NCBI RefSeq assembly: GCF_030499575.1
Contig: NZ_JASTLC010000001.1
Location: 7,154,001-7,218,000, forward strand
Length of the DNA stretch: 64,000 nucleotides
Direction of reading: 5' to 3'
Origin: Streptomyces sp. DG2A-72
Lineage (GTDB): Bacteria; Actinomycetota; Actinomycetes; Streptomycetales; Streptomycetaceae
Part shown: positions 45,397-53,404 of the stretch, piece by piece
Layout: each line of letters starts with the position of its first letter
Numbering within the stretch: position 1 is the first letter of the stretch
Notes under the pieces: model-generated
Told to the model about the DNA's origin: nothing
Databases searched by the model: none
Seen by the model: the letters and a program-made list of their open reading frames with translations, nothing else
Translations under genes and position numbers: made by a program

Positions 45397-46217
45397 GACC
45401 CCTCCTGTCCAGAGTGAGCCATGGTGGCCCTCTCGCGCAGTCCGGCCGTCCAGCGGTGGGCGCCACCGAGGGCACGCTCCGCAGCCGGCAACACCTTCGC
45501 AGCCAGCGAAGCCGCCTCCGGCACCTTGCCTTCTGCAACCAGGATGTCGACCAGATCGTGGGCGATGGCGATCGTGTGAGGATGCTCCGCTCCCAGCATC
45601 CCGAGACGCCCGGAGTACACCTGTTTCGCGCGCGCTTCGGCGCCTTCCAGGTCCCCGGTGTTCTGTAGGCACCTGGCCAGCAGGTTCCCGGCCGAGAAGG
45701 TGAGCTGGTGCTCTGCGCCGACACAGCGTTCCAAGTCCGCACGGACTTCGGTCGCCAACTGCGCGGCCTCTTCCCACCGTTCCTGGCGGAATCTGATCCA
45801 CGCCACAGTCAGGCGAGCCATCAGCACCCCGTCGTGCGACTGAAGTCCCTTGGCCTCGCCAAGCCTGATCGCCTCCTGAGCGATTGCCTCGGCTTGCTTG
45901 AAGCGCCCCTGCTCGCCCACCGCGTCAGCGAGCCGGGAACGGGTCCGGATCGTGTCCGGATGATCGGGGCCGAGTATGCGGTCCCGGCCCTCCAGCGCAC
46001 GACGGTGATACGTCTCTGCCTCAGCGAAACGGCCGAGGCCATAAAGGGCGAGTCCGAGCATGAGGCGGGCCTGCCACGGAGTGTCGTGGTCGATGCCGAA
46101 CTCGGCGTCGAGGTCCGGGAGGACTTCTTGGTACAGAGTCACAGCCTGGGTGAAGTCGCCGTGCTCCAAGAGTTGTTGAGCTTCGCTGAGCCGATTGGGT
46201 GTGCTGAGCGGTGACAC
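45393..46217 (-). CDS. Tetratricopeptide-repeat protein
   Basis: GTG 46217 follows AAGGAG. The 274-residue protein is built of about five TPR units of the kinesin-light-chain type with Trp/Leu/Gly spacing: FTQAVTLYQEVLPDLDAEFG, FAEAETYHRRALEGRDRILGPDHPDT, FKQAEAIAQEAIRLGE, LEGAEARAKQVYSGRLGMLGAEHPHT. It has no other domain, so it is a protein-protein scaffold. It overlaps the QueE-like gene, which suggests the two act together, and it lies in the long operon. Confidence 0.8.
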   Translation of the reverse strand: MSPLSTPNRLSEAQQLLEHGDFTQAVTLYQEVLPDLDAEFGIDHDTPWQARLMLGLALYGLGRFAEAETYHRRALEGRDRILGPDHPDTIRTRSRLADAVGEQGRFKQAEAIAQEAIRLGEAKGLQSHDGVLMARLTVAWIRFRQERWEEAAQLATEVRADLERCVGAEHQLTFSAGNLLARCLQNTGDLEGAEARAKQVYSGRLGMLGAEHPHTIAIAHDLVDILVAEGKVPEAASLAAKVLPAAERALGGAHRWTAGLRERATMAHSGQEGS

Positions 46218-46288
46218 GATTTCTCCTTCGGGATCAGTGCGCCCCAGTGCGTGGCGCAGGGCTGGGGTGGTGGATCGGGGCGTGAGAC

Positions 46289-46741
46289 CTACCGTGCGTG
46301 CAAGAGTTCGCCGGTCATGTCCTGGTACACGCCGTCGATGAGTGTGTGGAAGCGGTACTCGCGTCGGTTCTTGGCTGCGGGCATGCGGTCCTCGCGCACG
46401 CGCTTCCAGAACGCCCTCCCCTCAGGAGAGGTGAGCAGCGATTCGGCGGCGGACCGGACCTCGGCCGCGGGCATGAGGCCGAGCCGGTGCATCAACTCCC
46501 ACATCGAGACCCACGCGTTGCGATGCAGATGCATGGTTTGCTCCGCCTCGTCGAGGGGCTCCAGGCTGCCCCACATCGTGCGGAGTTCTGGACGTTCGAT
46601 CTGGTCGGCGAGCAGTCGTTGGTGTATCCGCGCGGCCGTCAATGCAATTCGCTCGCGGTGCCGGCGTTCGCTGAGGACGACATGGGCAGTGCTTGCGGCT
46701 GCGGTCACTGCCAGCGCAATGGTCGTCGTACGGTGTCGCAT
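46289..46741 (-). CDS. DUF6082-type membrane-anchored protein
   Basis: The 150-residue product has a short hydrophobic N-terminus (TIALAVTAAASTAHVVL), then ERRHRERIALTAARIHQRLLADQIERPEL, HLHRNAWVSMWELMHRLGLMPAAEVRSAAESLL and a C-terminal FHTLIDGVYQDM helix. This order matches the DUF6082 family common in Streptomyces, whose function is unknown. A decayed relative is at 32815. It lies between the pseudokinase and TPR genes of the operon with gaps of 121 and 71 bp. Confidence 0.65.
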   Translation of the reverse strand: MRHRTTTIALAVTAAASTAHVVLSERRHRERIALTAARIHQRLLADQIERPELRTMWGSLEPLDEAEQTMHLHRNAWVSMWELMHRLGLMPAAEVRSAAESLLTSPEGRAFWKRVREDRMPAAKNRREYRFHTLIDGVYQDMTGELLHAR

Positions 46742-46862
46742 GCGACGTCGCGTCCTTTCGTGAAGTAATCGGATCGAAATGGGACGTGCGTGTCATATAT
46801 TGGCGGGAAGGTGTTGCAGGCGTTCCTGCACTAGTGATTAAGAGCGAGATAGGCATTGATCG

Positions 46863-47786
46863 CTACCGCCGCTCTGACGCGTCAATGGCAGTAGGTGAAC
46901 CGACTTCGGGCATGCTTCCGTTGCGGTCGACGGCCAGGCGCAGGGCGGCGGCTGCCGTCGAGATCGACTCGCTGTCCCGGAATTGGATTGCGTGGAGCAG
47001 GTCTTCGCCCGAGGTGAGGACCGACACGTGCGGGAGAACGAGTAGTTCGGGCTTCGAGAGTGCGCGGCCGTAGGCCTTGAGGAACGATTCACGAAGATGC
47101 GGATGCTCTGCCCACACCAGGGCCGGCCGGGCAAAGTCAATGACAGCACCCAAGAGCTGTGACCGTCCGAAGCCCGTCAGTGACAGTGTCTGAGTTTGGC
47201 TCTGCCACTCCCAGTTGGCTGGGCCGAAGGTGCCATGGCAGAACGCGGGCGGCAGCTCCCGTGCGTGTTCCAACGTGAAGGAAGCGGATCGTCGTACGGC
47301 TGCGGCATGGATCGGCGGCACTACTGCGGGGAGATGGTCGGCAAGGGCCCGGAGGCGCTGCGCGTAGAGCGCGGTGGCCCGCGCAGCTTGAGCGTGAGCT
47401 TCACGGGCCCGGCTGACACTGTCGTGGAGAACGCGCAGCAATTGACCGGCGTCCTCGTGGACTCGTGGTAGGCGATGAAGCGCCGTGCTGTCGATCCGCC
47501 ATGCCCTGGGCTGCACCGTTAGCAAGCTCCGCAGTCTCGGCTCGCTGGCGAGCAGGCGAGGGCCGTGGCTCGGGCCTAGGCGACGGATGGCGTGTCGGTG
47601 CGCGTAGACCTCGCGACCGAACTCCTCATCGGTACGCGTGACACGGATGTCGATGAGCCCTTGAGGCGAAGACATGCGCCACGCCCGGGCGCCGCTGAGA
47701 TCGACAGGCAGCGCCCAGGCAGCGTGCCGTCCCACATGGCCCCTGACCCAGTCTGCGGCCTCAGCCGGTATGTCGGTCTGCGACAT
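46863..47786 (-). CDS. APH-like pseudokinase
   Basis: The 307-residue protein follows the aminoglycoside-phosphotransferase-like fold. The catalytic loop reads FCHGTFGPANWEW, where active relatives have HGD, so the catalytic Asp is Thr. The metal-binding DFG/DFE segment reads SLTGFGRSQ, so that Asp is lost too. An IDFARPALVWAEHPHLRESFLKAYGR segment keeps the usual C-terminal lobe. It is probably inactive as a kinase and may be a binding subunit for the intact kinases of the operon. It follows the ABC gene by 24 bp. Confidence 0.7.
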   Translation of the reverse strand: MSQTDIPAEAADWVRGHVGRHAAWALPVDLSGARAWRMSSPQGLIDIRVTRTDEEFGREVYAHRHAIRRLGPSHGPRLLASEPRLRSLLTVQPRAWRIDSTALHRLPRVHEDAGQLLRVLHDSVSRAREAHAQAARATALYAQRLRALADHLPAVVPPIHAAAVRRSASFTLEHARELPPAFCHGTFGPANWEWQSQTQTLSLTGFGRSQLLGAVIDFARPALVWAEHPHLRESFLKAYGRALSKPELLVLPHVSVLTSGEDLLHAIQFRDSESISTAAAALRLAVDRNGSMPEVGSPTAIDASERR

Positions 47787-47810
47787 GGCTCATCTCGCTC
47801 CTCTGAGGGG

Positions 47811-49781
47811 TTAGAACAGGGCATGTTGGTTGGGCGCCACGTCGTGGCTCGGCAAGGCAGGGGAAGGGACTTGGCCCGTCCGCTCGTTCTGCAGGTCCCA
47901 CAGCTCGCGGAACAAGCCGTCGTGGTCAGCGAGCAACTCGGTGAAGCTGCCGTGCTGAATCACCCGGCCCTTGTTGAGGACGACGATGCGGTCGGCGATC
48001 GCCACGTTGGTGAGCCGGTGGGTGACCAGGACGACCGCGCGGTCGGCGGCGAGGCGGCGCAGGCCAGCGAAGATGCGGTGCTCGGCTCTCGGGTCGAGGG
48101 CGGCGGTCGGTTCGTCCAGGACGAGCAGTCCGGCTGAGCGGTGGAAGGCGCGGGCGAGCGCGATCCTCTGCCACTGTCCGCCGGATAGTTCCTGTCCTCC
48201 CCACCATTCCTTGGCCAGCAGGGTGTTCAGGCCGCTACGAAGCCCGTCGATGACCTCGTCGGCGCCTGCTGCATGCGCCGCAGCGAGCACCGCGGTGTCT
48301 CCATCCTCGGTGGGCTGGCCGAGGGTGATGTTCTCCCTCGCTGACAGGGGCCAGTGCGCGTAGGACTGCGGTACGACGGCCACACGTTCCCAGGTGGCGT
48401 GCGCGTCGAGGTCTCTGGTGTCGGTGCCGTCCCAGGTGACGGCTCCTTGATCGGGTAGGTACAGAGCCGAAAGGATCTTACTGAGTGTGGTCTTGCCGGA
48501 GCCGTTCTCGCCCACTAGCGCAACGACTTCGCCGCGCCGGACATCCAGGGATACATCGTCGAGGGCGGGTCGGTCGGCGCTCGGGTACTGGAAGGTGATG
48601 CGCTCGGCGCGTACGAGAGTGGGATCTGCCGGCACGCGGGGGCCGCGGTCGATGCGGTGTCCGCCGGCTTCGTCGATGAAGTCTGCCCAGTCGTCCAAGT
48701 ACATTCCGGTACGGAAGAGTTGGGCTCCGTAACCGACGATTCCGTCCAGTCCGGCGCTGACGCGGCCCAGGGCGAGGAACGCGGTGCCGAGCGCGGCGAC
48801 CGAGATCTGCCCGGCGGACACCAATAGTGCCAAGGCCGCCCAGACGACGGCGTGGGCGAGACCTCCGGCGGCCCCACCCACTAGGGAGATTCTGGAGGAG
48901 CGCCAGGTGGCCTGGTCGGTGGTCGCGTCGATCCGCGCCCCGGCCGTGCGGTACTTGCGGAGCAGGAACCGTGCCATGGTGCTGGAGCGAACCTGGTCGG
49001 CGGTCTGCTTGTCGACCATGTACCAGCGCAGCATGCCCAGTAGCCGCCGGTCTTTCGAGGTGGCGAGCGAGGCGATGTAGCTGATGCGCGCTGCCCGCAC
49101 GCTGGCCAGGCCCCTCGGCAGGGCCGCCAGCACGAGAAGCGGCAGCAGGATCGGGTGCACAGCGGTCAGAACGCACGCTGAGGCGATCAGTGATGCCGAG
49201 GCGGCGAGGATGTACTGGGCTTGGGTGAGGAGGTCCCTGGAGACCTCTACGCCCCGATCGGCGGCGTCCCAGCGATCGTTGTATCCAGGGTTGTCGTACG
49301 CGGCCAGTTCCGCCTTGGTCGCCGCGTCGAGGAGTTCGAGTTCGGCCTCCCGGGCAATTCGCGGGGAGAGCCGGGCCGACAGTGCGGTGGAGGCGATGCC
49401 GAGCAGGGCACGCAGACCGATGGCCCCCGACAGGACCACCAGAGACGGCACGGCGGAGCGGAGTTGGTCACCGCTGATGTGCTGGGAAGCGATCAGCGGC
49501 TTGATCACGCCGGTGGTGGCCATCAGCCCGAACGCCTCCAACACCCCCGAGAGGAGTTGGACGCCGAGCAGGGCGATGACCGCGGAGCGGTCGACCTGCC
49601 AGCCCAAGGCAAGGGATCGGCGGATCAGTTGGGGCAGGCGCTGGGCCATCGATCGGGTGGTGATCGCGTTGGCGGCCTCGATGCGGCGGTCGCCGGGGAT
49701 GATGAACTTCAGCTCTTCATCCGGTGCCTCCCCCTCGTCGCCTGGCGCGGTTGTGGCGGCTGGCTTCGGGATGGTGGTCAT
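47811..49781 (-). CDS. ABC exporter, fused permease and ATPase
   Basis: This 656-residue half transporter has a soluble N-terminus, about six membrane helices within residues 60-370 (VIALLGVQLLSGVLEAFGL; SLVVLSGAIGLRALLGI; AVVWAALALLVSAG), then the ATPase. The ATPase has Walker A GENGSGKTT, Q-loop VVPQSYAHWPLSARENITLGQP, signature LSGGQWQRIALARAF, Walker B LLVLDEPTAALD and the LVTHRL switch. It lacks a C39 peptidase domain. It would work as a dimer and export a hydrophobic or peptide substrate. The ATG overlaps the stop of a 66-residue peptide gene (TGATG), which makes that peptide a natural candidate cargo. Confidence 0.9.
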   Translation of the reverse strand: MTTIPKPAATTAPGDEGEAPDEELKFIIPGDRRIEAANAITTRSMAQRLPQLIRRSLALGWQVDRSAVIALLGVQLLSGVLEAFGLMATTGVIKPLIASQHISGDQLRSAVPSLVVLSGAIGLRALLGIASTALSARLSPRIAREAELELLDAATKAELAAYDNPGYNDRWDAADRGVEVSRDLLTQAQYILAASASLIASACVLTAVHPILLPLLVLAALPRGLASVRAARISYIASLATSKDRRLLGMLRWYMVDKQTADQVRSSTMARFLLRKYRTAGARIDATTDQATWRSSRISLVGGAAGGLAHAVVWAALALLVSAGQISVAALGTAFLALGRVSAGLDGIVGYGAQLFRTGMYLDDWADFIDEAGGHRIDRGPRVPADPTLVRAERITFQYPSADRPALDDVSLDVRRGEVVALVGENGSGKTTLSKILSALYLPDQGAVTWDGTDTRDLDAHATWERVAVVPQSYAHWPLSARENITLGQPTEDGDTAVLAAAHAAGADEVIDGLRSGLNTLLAKEWWGGQELSGGQWQRIALARAFHRSAGLLVLDEPTAALDPRAEHRIFAGLRRLAADRAVVLVTHRLTNVAIADRIVVLNKGRVIQHGSFTELLADHDGLFRELWDLQNERTGQVPSPALPSHDVAPNQHALF

Positions 49782-49981
49782 CAGCTCCAGCCCTCCACCG
49801 ATACGCGGTTCCCGGTGAAGGTCATAGCGAAGCCCAGCACGGGCTGTTTTCGGATGTGGACCAGGTACAAACCGATCACTGTTCGATACGCCAAGGCGTT
49901 CCCCCTGTATGCCGTGTGCGGTTGAGGCTGTTGCTCAACACCCATGGAATGCAGTGCAGTTGGTTGCTGCGGAATGGTCAT
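49781..49981 (-). CDS. 66-aa peptide between kinase and exporter genes
   Basis: The ATG at 49981 overlaps the kinase stop (ATGA, 49981-49978), with GGGGA about 7 bases upstream. Its TGA overlaps the exporter start (TGATG, 49783-49779). The N-terminal half is Gln/Pro/His-rich (MTIPQQPTALHSMGVEQQPQ) and the rest is beta- and aromatic-rich (TVIGLYLVHIRKQPVLGF, AMTFTGNRVSVEGWS). There is no Cys, and Ser/Thr are few. Its position suggests a precursor peptide or a small partner protein. Neither function is shown, and no family is recognised. Confidence 0.55.
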   Translation of the reverse strand: MTIPQQPTALHSMGVEQQPQPHTAYRGNALAYRTVIGLYLVHIRKQPVLGFAMTFTGNRVSVEGWS

Positions 49982-51033
49982 GCGGTGTCCCCGCCCGCCC
50001 CGAGGGCGGTGAGCTTCTCTTCGAGGCCTTCAAGGTCACCGAGCAGGCGGCGGATGGCCGTCTGACGCTCGCTCCAGTACCGCTTCAGATCCAGCTCCGC
50101 GTCTTGAGGCAGGTTGTACTCGGCGGTGGTGGCGCCGTAGAAGCTGAAGAGCATGTACAGGAGTGCGATCCGGGCACAGGCTCGGACCTCCTGCATCGGG
50201 AGGCTGGGGTGCTCCGAGCGGTAGGCGCCCACCATAGCCAGGGCGCAGGTAGTCCAGTTGGTGCTGGTGGCGACGGTGCGCGGGTCGAACGCCGCTCGCC
50301 CCAGCTCCCAGGCCGGCAGCGCGCTGGCGCAGCGGAAGTCGATCACGCCGGTGACAGCGTCGGCGAGGGTGATCAGGTTAGTGCGGGTCAGATCCGCGTG
50401 CAGCGCCTGCTGCACCAGCGTCTCGGACAGTTGTTTCCGCAGCTCGGCGGAGTGGGTGCGCAAGTCCGTACGCCGCTGGTCGAGGTCGACACGCAGTTGG
50501 TCAAGACGGTCGTGACCCTGCCGTGTGGCTCTGGCCATCACGGCGTCGCACTTCGCTACGGCGTCCTCGACGGGCTCAGTCCGCCAGCGGGTCTGCTGCA
50601 CGCGCTTGGGCAGCGGGTACGCGGCGAGCGCACGGTGCATGCGTCCCATGACGACGCCGATGTGCTCGGCGAGGGGGATCGTCATGGCCGATGTAGTCAC
50701 CTGGCCGGGGGCCTCGTCGACGACGGCCCATGCGCTGCCTTCCGCGATGGTGATCAGGTTGTCGTCGGCGTCGGGCCACACGCGTGGGACGGGGAGTTTG
50801 GCGGCCCGGCAGTATTCCGACATGTCCCATGCGTTGCGTGCCTCGTCCAGGTCGGCCATGGCCGGGTACTGCTTGACGAACAGTCGTAGCCCGTCGTCGG
50901 TCAGGACTCGCCGGTTGATCGTGTCCGTGCCCATGTGCACCGGTTCGACGTGGTCGGCGACGAGGCCGTACCGGTCCTCCAGCACGTCAGCGGTCAACGC
51001 CGCACCCCGCTCTGCTTCGTCCATGTGGATCAC
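49978..51033 (-). CDS. APH-like phosphotransferase
   Basis: GTG 51033 overlaps the methyltransferase stop (GTGA); the ATG at 51024 is an alternative. The 351-residue protein has an N-lobe with LRLFVKQYPAMAD (Lys) and LITIAEGSAWAVVDEAPGQ, a catalytic loop ALHADLTRTN (H, D, N present) and a metal motif GVIDFRCASALPAWEL. A helical tail ends EEKLTALGAGGD. An active kinase for a small molecule or peptide residue is plausible. It is followed without a gap by the 66-residue peptide gene. Confidence 0.75.
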   Translation of the reverse strand: MIHMDEAERGAALTADVLEDRYGLVADHVEPVHMGTDTINRRVLTDDGLRLFVKQYPAMADLDEARNAWDMSEYCRAAKLPVPRVWPDADDNLITIAEGSAWAVVDEAPGQVTTSAMTIPLAEHIGVVMGRMHRALAAYPLPKRVQQTRWRTEPVEDAVAKCDAVMARATRQGHDRLDQLRVDLDQRRTDLRTHSAELRKQLSETLVQQALHADLTRTNLITLADAVTGVIDFRCASALPAWELGRAAFDPRTVATSTNWTTCALAMVGAYRSEHPSLPMQEVRACARIALLYMLFSFYGATTAEYNLPQDAELDLKRYWSERQTAIRRLLGDLEGLEEKLTALGAGGDTA

Positions 51034-51833
51034 CGGCCTTCGTGTGTGGAGGGGCGGCGTGCGGTGAGGACGGTGAAGGCGTTGTCCTCCGTGAGCACTC
51101 CTCGGTCGGCGAAGGGGGTGAGGGCGTTGGCAACGGCCAGTTCGAAGGCGTCGCGGCGGTCGCCGAACAGGTGCGGGGCCGCGAACGACGTTGAGTACAG
51201 GTAGCCCAGGACCTGCGAGATCTTCCACTGGCGGTGGACGGGAACGACCGTGGAGGTGACGTGCGAGAAAGCGGAAGCACGAAGCACCTCCTCGTGCGGC
51301 GGCCCAGGGGTTCTGAATGCGCCGTCGCCGGCTCTCCGTTGCTCACCGAGGAATTCCTGGACGACCTCGCGGACGGCCTGCTGCCACTGGCTGCCGGCGG
51401 TCCACAGACTCCGGTCGCTGAAGACCGCGACCACCCCCTCGGGGGCCACGTACTCGCTGAGCCGGTCGAGGAAGCGTTGCTGGTTCAGCCAGTGGAAGAC
51501 ACGGCCACACGTGACGAGATGTGGCCGCCATCCCTCCGGTGGCAGAAAGTCCTCCGCGAGCGCGTGACGCATCTGCAGCCGGTGGGCGGTGTCGAGCGTG
51601 GGACGGATCATGGTCTCGGCCTCTGTGAGCATCCCCGGCTCGGCGTCGACCGCGAACAGATCGTCGAAGTACGGCAAGAGAGCGCGGACGACGAATCCCG
51701 GGCCGGTGCCGATGTCCAGAAGGCGCCGCGGGCTGTCTGTGGGCGCGGCCTGGTCGAGGAGGGCCGCGAGGGCGACGGGAATGCCGGGGCGGAAGCGTCG
51801 GTAGTAGGCGGAGGTTCCGGCGAAGGCATTCAC
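51030..51833 (-). CDS. SAM-dependent methyltransferase
   Basis: GTG 51833 follows GGGAGG by 5 bases and overlaps the upstream kinase stop (GTGA). The 267-residue protein has motif I LLDIGTGPGFVVRALL, an acidic D in FAVDAEPGM, post-I MRHALAEDFLP and a YVAPEGVVAVFSDRS strand. It is a class I methyltransferase of the UbiE/MenG-like kind. The region HVTSTVVPVHRQWKISQVLGYLYSTSFAAPHLFG probably binds substrate. Such enzymes act on small molecules. Confidence 0.85.
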   Translation of the reverse strand: MNAFAGTSAYYRRFRPGIPVALAALLDQAAPTDSPRRLLDIGTGPGFVVRALLPYFDDLFAVDAEPGMLTEAETMIRPTLDTAHRLQMRHALAEDFLPPEGWRPHLVTCGRVFHWLNQQRFLDRLSEYVAPEGVVAVFSDRSLWTAGSQWQQAVREVVQEFLGEQRRAGDGAFRTPGPPHEEVLRASAFSHVTSTVVPVHRQWKISQVLGYLYSTSFAAPHLFGDRRDAFELAVANALTPFADRGVLTEDNAFTVLTARRPSTHEGR

Positions 51834-52765
51834 GGGCACCTCCCGCTCCACACGCGCTTGCGGGTCTCCAGGCGCAGGTTCTCCAGCATGGTGTGGGCTT
51901 CGTCGACCAGGCCGATGTCGTGATGCTGGATGCCCCAAGCCAGGGAGTCGACAGCGTCCAGTGCTCCGTACGCCCGGCACGCCGCCACTTCCGCCTCGGT
52001 CAGCGTGCGGCCGTACCCGTGATGGAATGCGGCGTTGAGGTCCGGGTTGTGATGCAGGATCCGGTAGCGCAGGCGGCTGAGATCCCGGCGTGGCGCGGGC
52101 TGGAGCTCGGCGCGTTCGAAGTCGATGACCCTTAGCAGTTGCTCGGATTCGTCCCACATCCAGTGCTTCGGCATGTAGTCGCCGTGCCCAGCTACCTGCG
52201 GCAGCCGTGGGGGCGGCTCGCTCAGGAGGGCTCGTGCTGTTGAGAGTTCGTGCTTGGGCACGTATGTGGTGGCAGTCGCCAGCACCTTTGACACCGTCTC
52301 TTCCCACTCGTGCTCGGTCGGGTCCGCGGTGGGCTCGCCGCCGGCGGCAGCGTGATGGCGAGCGAGGAGTTCACCCGCCTGCTCGTAGGCTTTGCGCGCC
52401 TGCTCGGCTGGCAGCCGGAGCGAGTCGAGGCTGCGGCCGGGCACAGCTGTGACCAGGACGGTGCGCGAGACAGCCGCGGCGGTGAGCAGGTCTGGCGTCC
52501 GGCCGTCGCCGAGGGAGACCGTCCAATTCCGGTATGCATCTACCTCACGCTGATGCAGCTTGGGGCCGGCATGCTGCTTGGCAAACCACCGCTGCCCTCC
52601 GGGTGCGTGGACTTCCCAGAGGGATGGCCGGATGGGGCCAGGGCGGGGGTGTTCGGCAACCACGGTGTACGTGTCGGTTACCGACTCCACCAGTTCGTGG
52701 AGTGCGCTGGGCATTTCGGTCACGTCGCTGCGCCCTTCCGCTGGCCGAGCACTCAGTTGAGTCAC
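51830..52765 (-). CDS. APH-like phosphotransferase (first gene of the operon)
   Basis: GTG 52765 starts MTQLSARPAEG, with AAGGAG about 10 bases upstream. The protein has 311 residues. The N-lobe holds RWFAKQHAGPKLHQREVDAY, the catalytic loop GHGDYMPKHWMWDE has His-Gly-Asp but a His where most relatives have Asn, and the metal motif is LRVIDFERAEL. A C-terminal LNAAFHHGYGRTLTEAE helix follows. The kinase may phosphorylate a small molecule or peptide. It overlaps the methyltransferase by 4 bp and starts the long minus-strand run to 43215. Confidence 0.75.
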   Translation of the reverse strand: MTQLSARPAEGRSDVTEMPSALHELVESVTDTYTVVAEHPRPGPIRPSLWEVHAPGGQRWFAKQHAGPKLHQREVDAYRNWTVSLGDGRTPDLLTAAAVSRTVLVTAVPGRSLDSLRLPAEQARKAYEQAGELLARHHAAAGGEPTADPTEHEWEETVSKVLATATTYVPKHELSTARALLSEPPPRLPQVAGHGDYMPKHWMWDESEQLLRVIDFERAELQPAPRRDLSRLRYRILHHNPDLNAAFHHGYGRTLTEAEVAACRAYGALDAVDSLAWGIQHHDIGLVDEAHTMLENLRLETRKRVWSGRCP

Positions 52766-52834
52766 GTTAGGTGACTCCTTGGGTGCTCTAAGTGTTCAGA
52801 TGGGGTGGGTAGCTTGTCAGGAGCCACTGACAAT
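52759..52834 (-). promoter_or_regulatory. Palindromes at the operon start
   Basis: GAGTCACGTTAGGTGACTC (52759-52777, 7-bp arms) overlaps the start codon and part of the ribosome site of the kinase gene. About 40 bp upstream a second palindrome, TTGTCAG and CTGACAA with a 6-base spacer (52814-52833), could be an operator or -35 region. A GntR-type regulator gene lies just beyond. I do not see a confident -10 sequence. Confidence 0.4.
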
Positions 52835-53120
52835 GGGGGCTGAGCTGGTTGTTTCCGCGTCAGTCGCGGTGACGTATCGCCTGACGCGTATGTCGGCTCA
52901 GCCGAACTGGCCGGTGGGCCGGAGCCGCACGGGCAGCGTGCGGTGCCCGTTGACGAGGAGGCTTGCCACGGGTTCGGGCTCCTGGGCGGTACGGCGAGGG
53001 TCATGTCGGGGAAGGTGTCGAAGAGGGCGGGGGGTGCGGCCCTCGCTTCGATGCGGGCTCTGGGAGTGCCGAGGCAGAGGTGCGTGCCGTGCCCGAAACG
53101 CCGCCTAGAGCTCGCTGTGC
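52818..53120 (-). pseudogene. Cytochrome P450 3'-end duplicate
   Basis: The frame contains FGHGTHLCLGTP (heme-binding Cys loop), ARAAPPALFDTFPDMTLAVPP and, in a shifted frame, LLVNGHRTLPVRL. These parallel the last 65 residues of the P450 at 53989. DNA similarity continues into its downstream flank. Only the 3' tail is present and it is frameshifted, so it is a remnant. Confidence 0.6.
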
Positions 53121-53173
53121 AGGACAGGACGCGGCTTCTTCGGGGCCAGCGTGAGCTGGTCCTAGTGCTCGCC

Positions 53174-53404
53174 TCAGATGACATCGTGGGTGACCAGAGT
53201 TCCCCTGGGTTTCACGGAGTGGATGAGGTGGCCTTCCAGGTACAGGGGCTCGATGGCCTGGCGGAAGATGTGTACCGGCATGTGGAACTCCATCGCGAGC
53301 GTCTTCTGGCGTGGGAGCAGCGTTCCGGGCTGGTAAGTCCCGTCAGTGAGGCGCCGTCGCATCACGCGCTCCACGAACTCGCTGCGTGTCTCCCCGCCTC
53401 GCAT
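53174..53404 (-). CDS. GntR-like winged-helix protein (second half)
   Basis: The 76-residue frame reads EFVERVMRRRLTDGTYQPGTLLPRQKTLAMEFHMPVHIFRQAIEPLYLEGHLI and ends GTLVTHDVI, a complete GntR winged helix. It may begin at ATG 53404, or be the second DNA-binding domain of a protein that starts at 53708 and shifts frame near 53420. It lies upstream of the kinase operon and could repress it. Confidence 0.5.
   Translation of the reverse strand: MRGGETRSEFVERVMRRRLTDGTYQPGTLLPRQKTLAMEFHMPVHIFRQAIEPLYLEGHLIHSVKPRGTLVTHDVI

Noticed and set aside
49781..49981. Lanthipeptide or lasso-peptide precursor as the identity of the 66-residue gene
   Set aside because: It has no Cys, few Ser/Thr and no cyclase, lanthionine synthetase or YcaO gene in the window.
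52543..52774. Plus-strand frames at the 5' end of the first kinase gene
   Set aside because: They mirror the kinase coding strand; the 4-bp overlap and ribosome site favour the minus strand.
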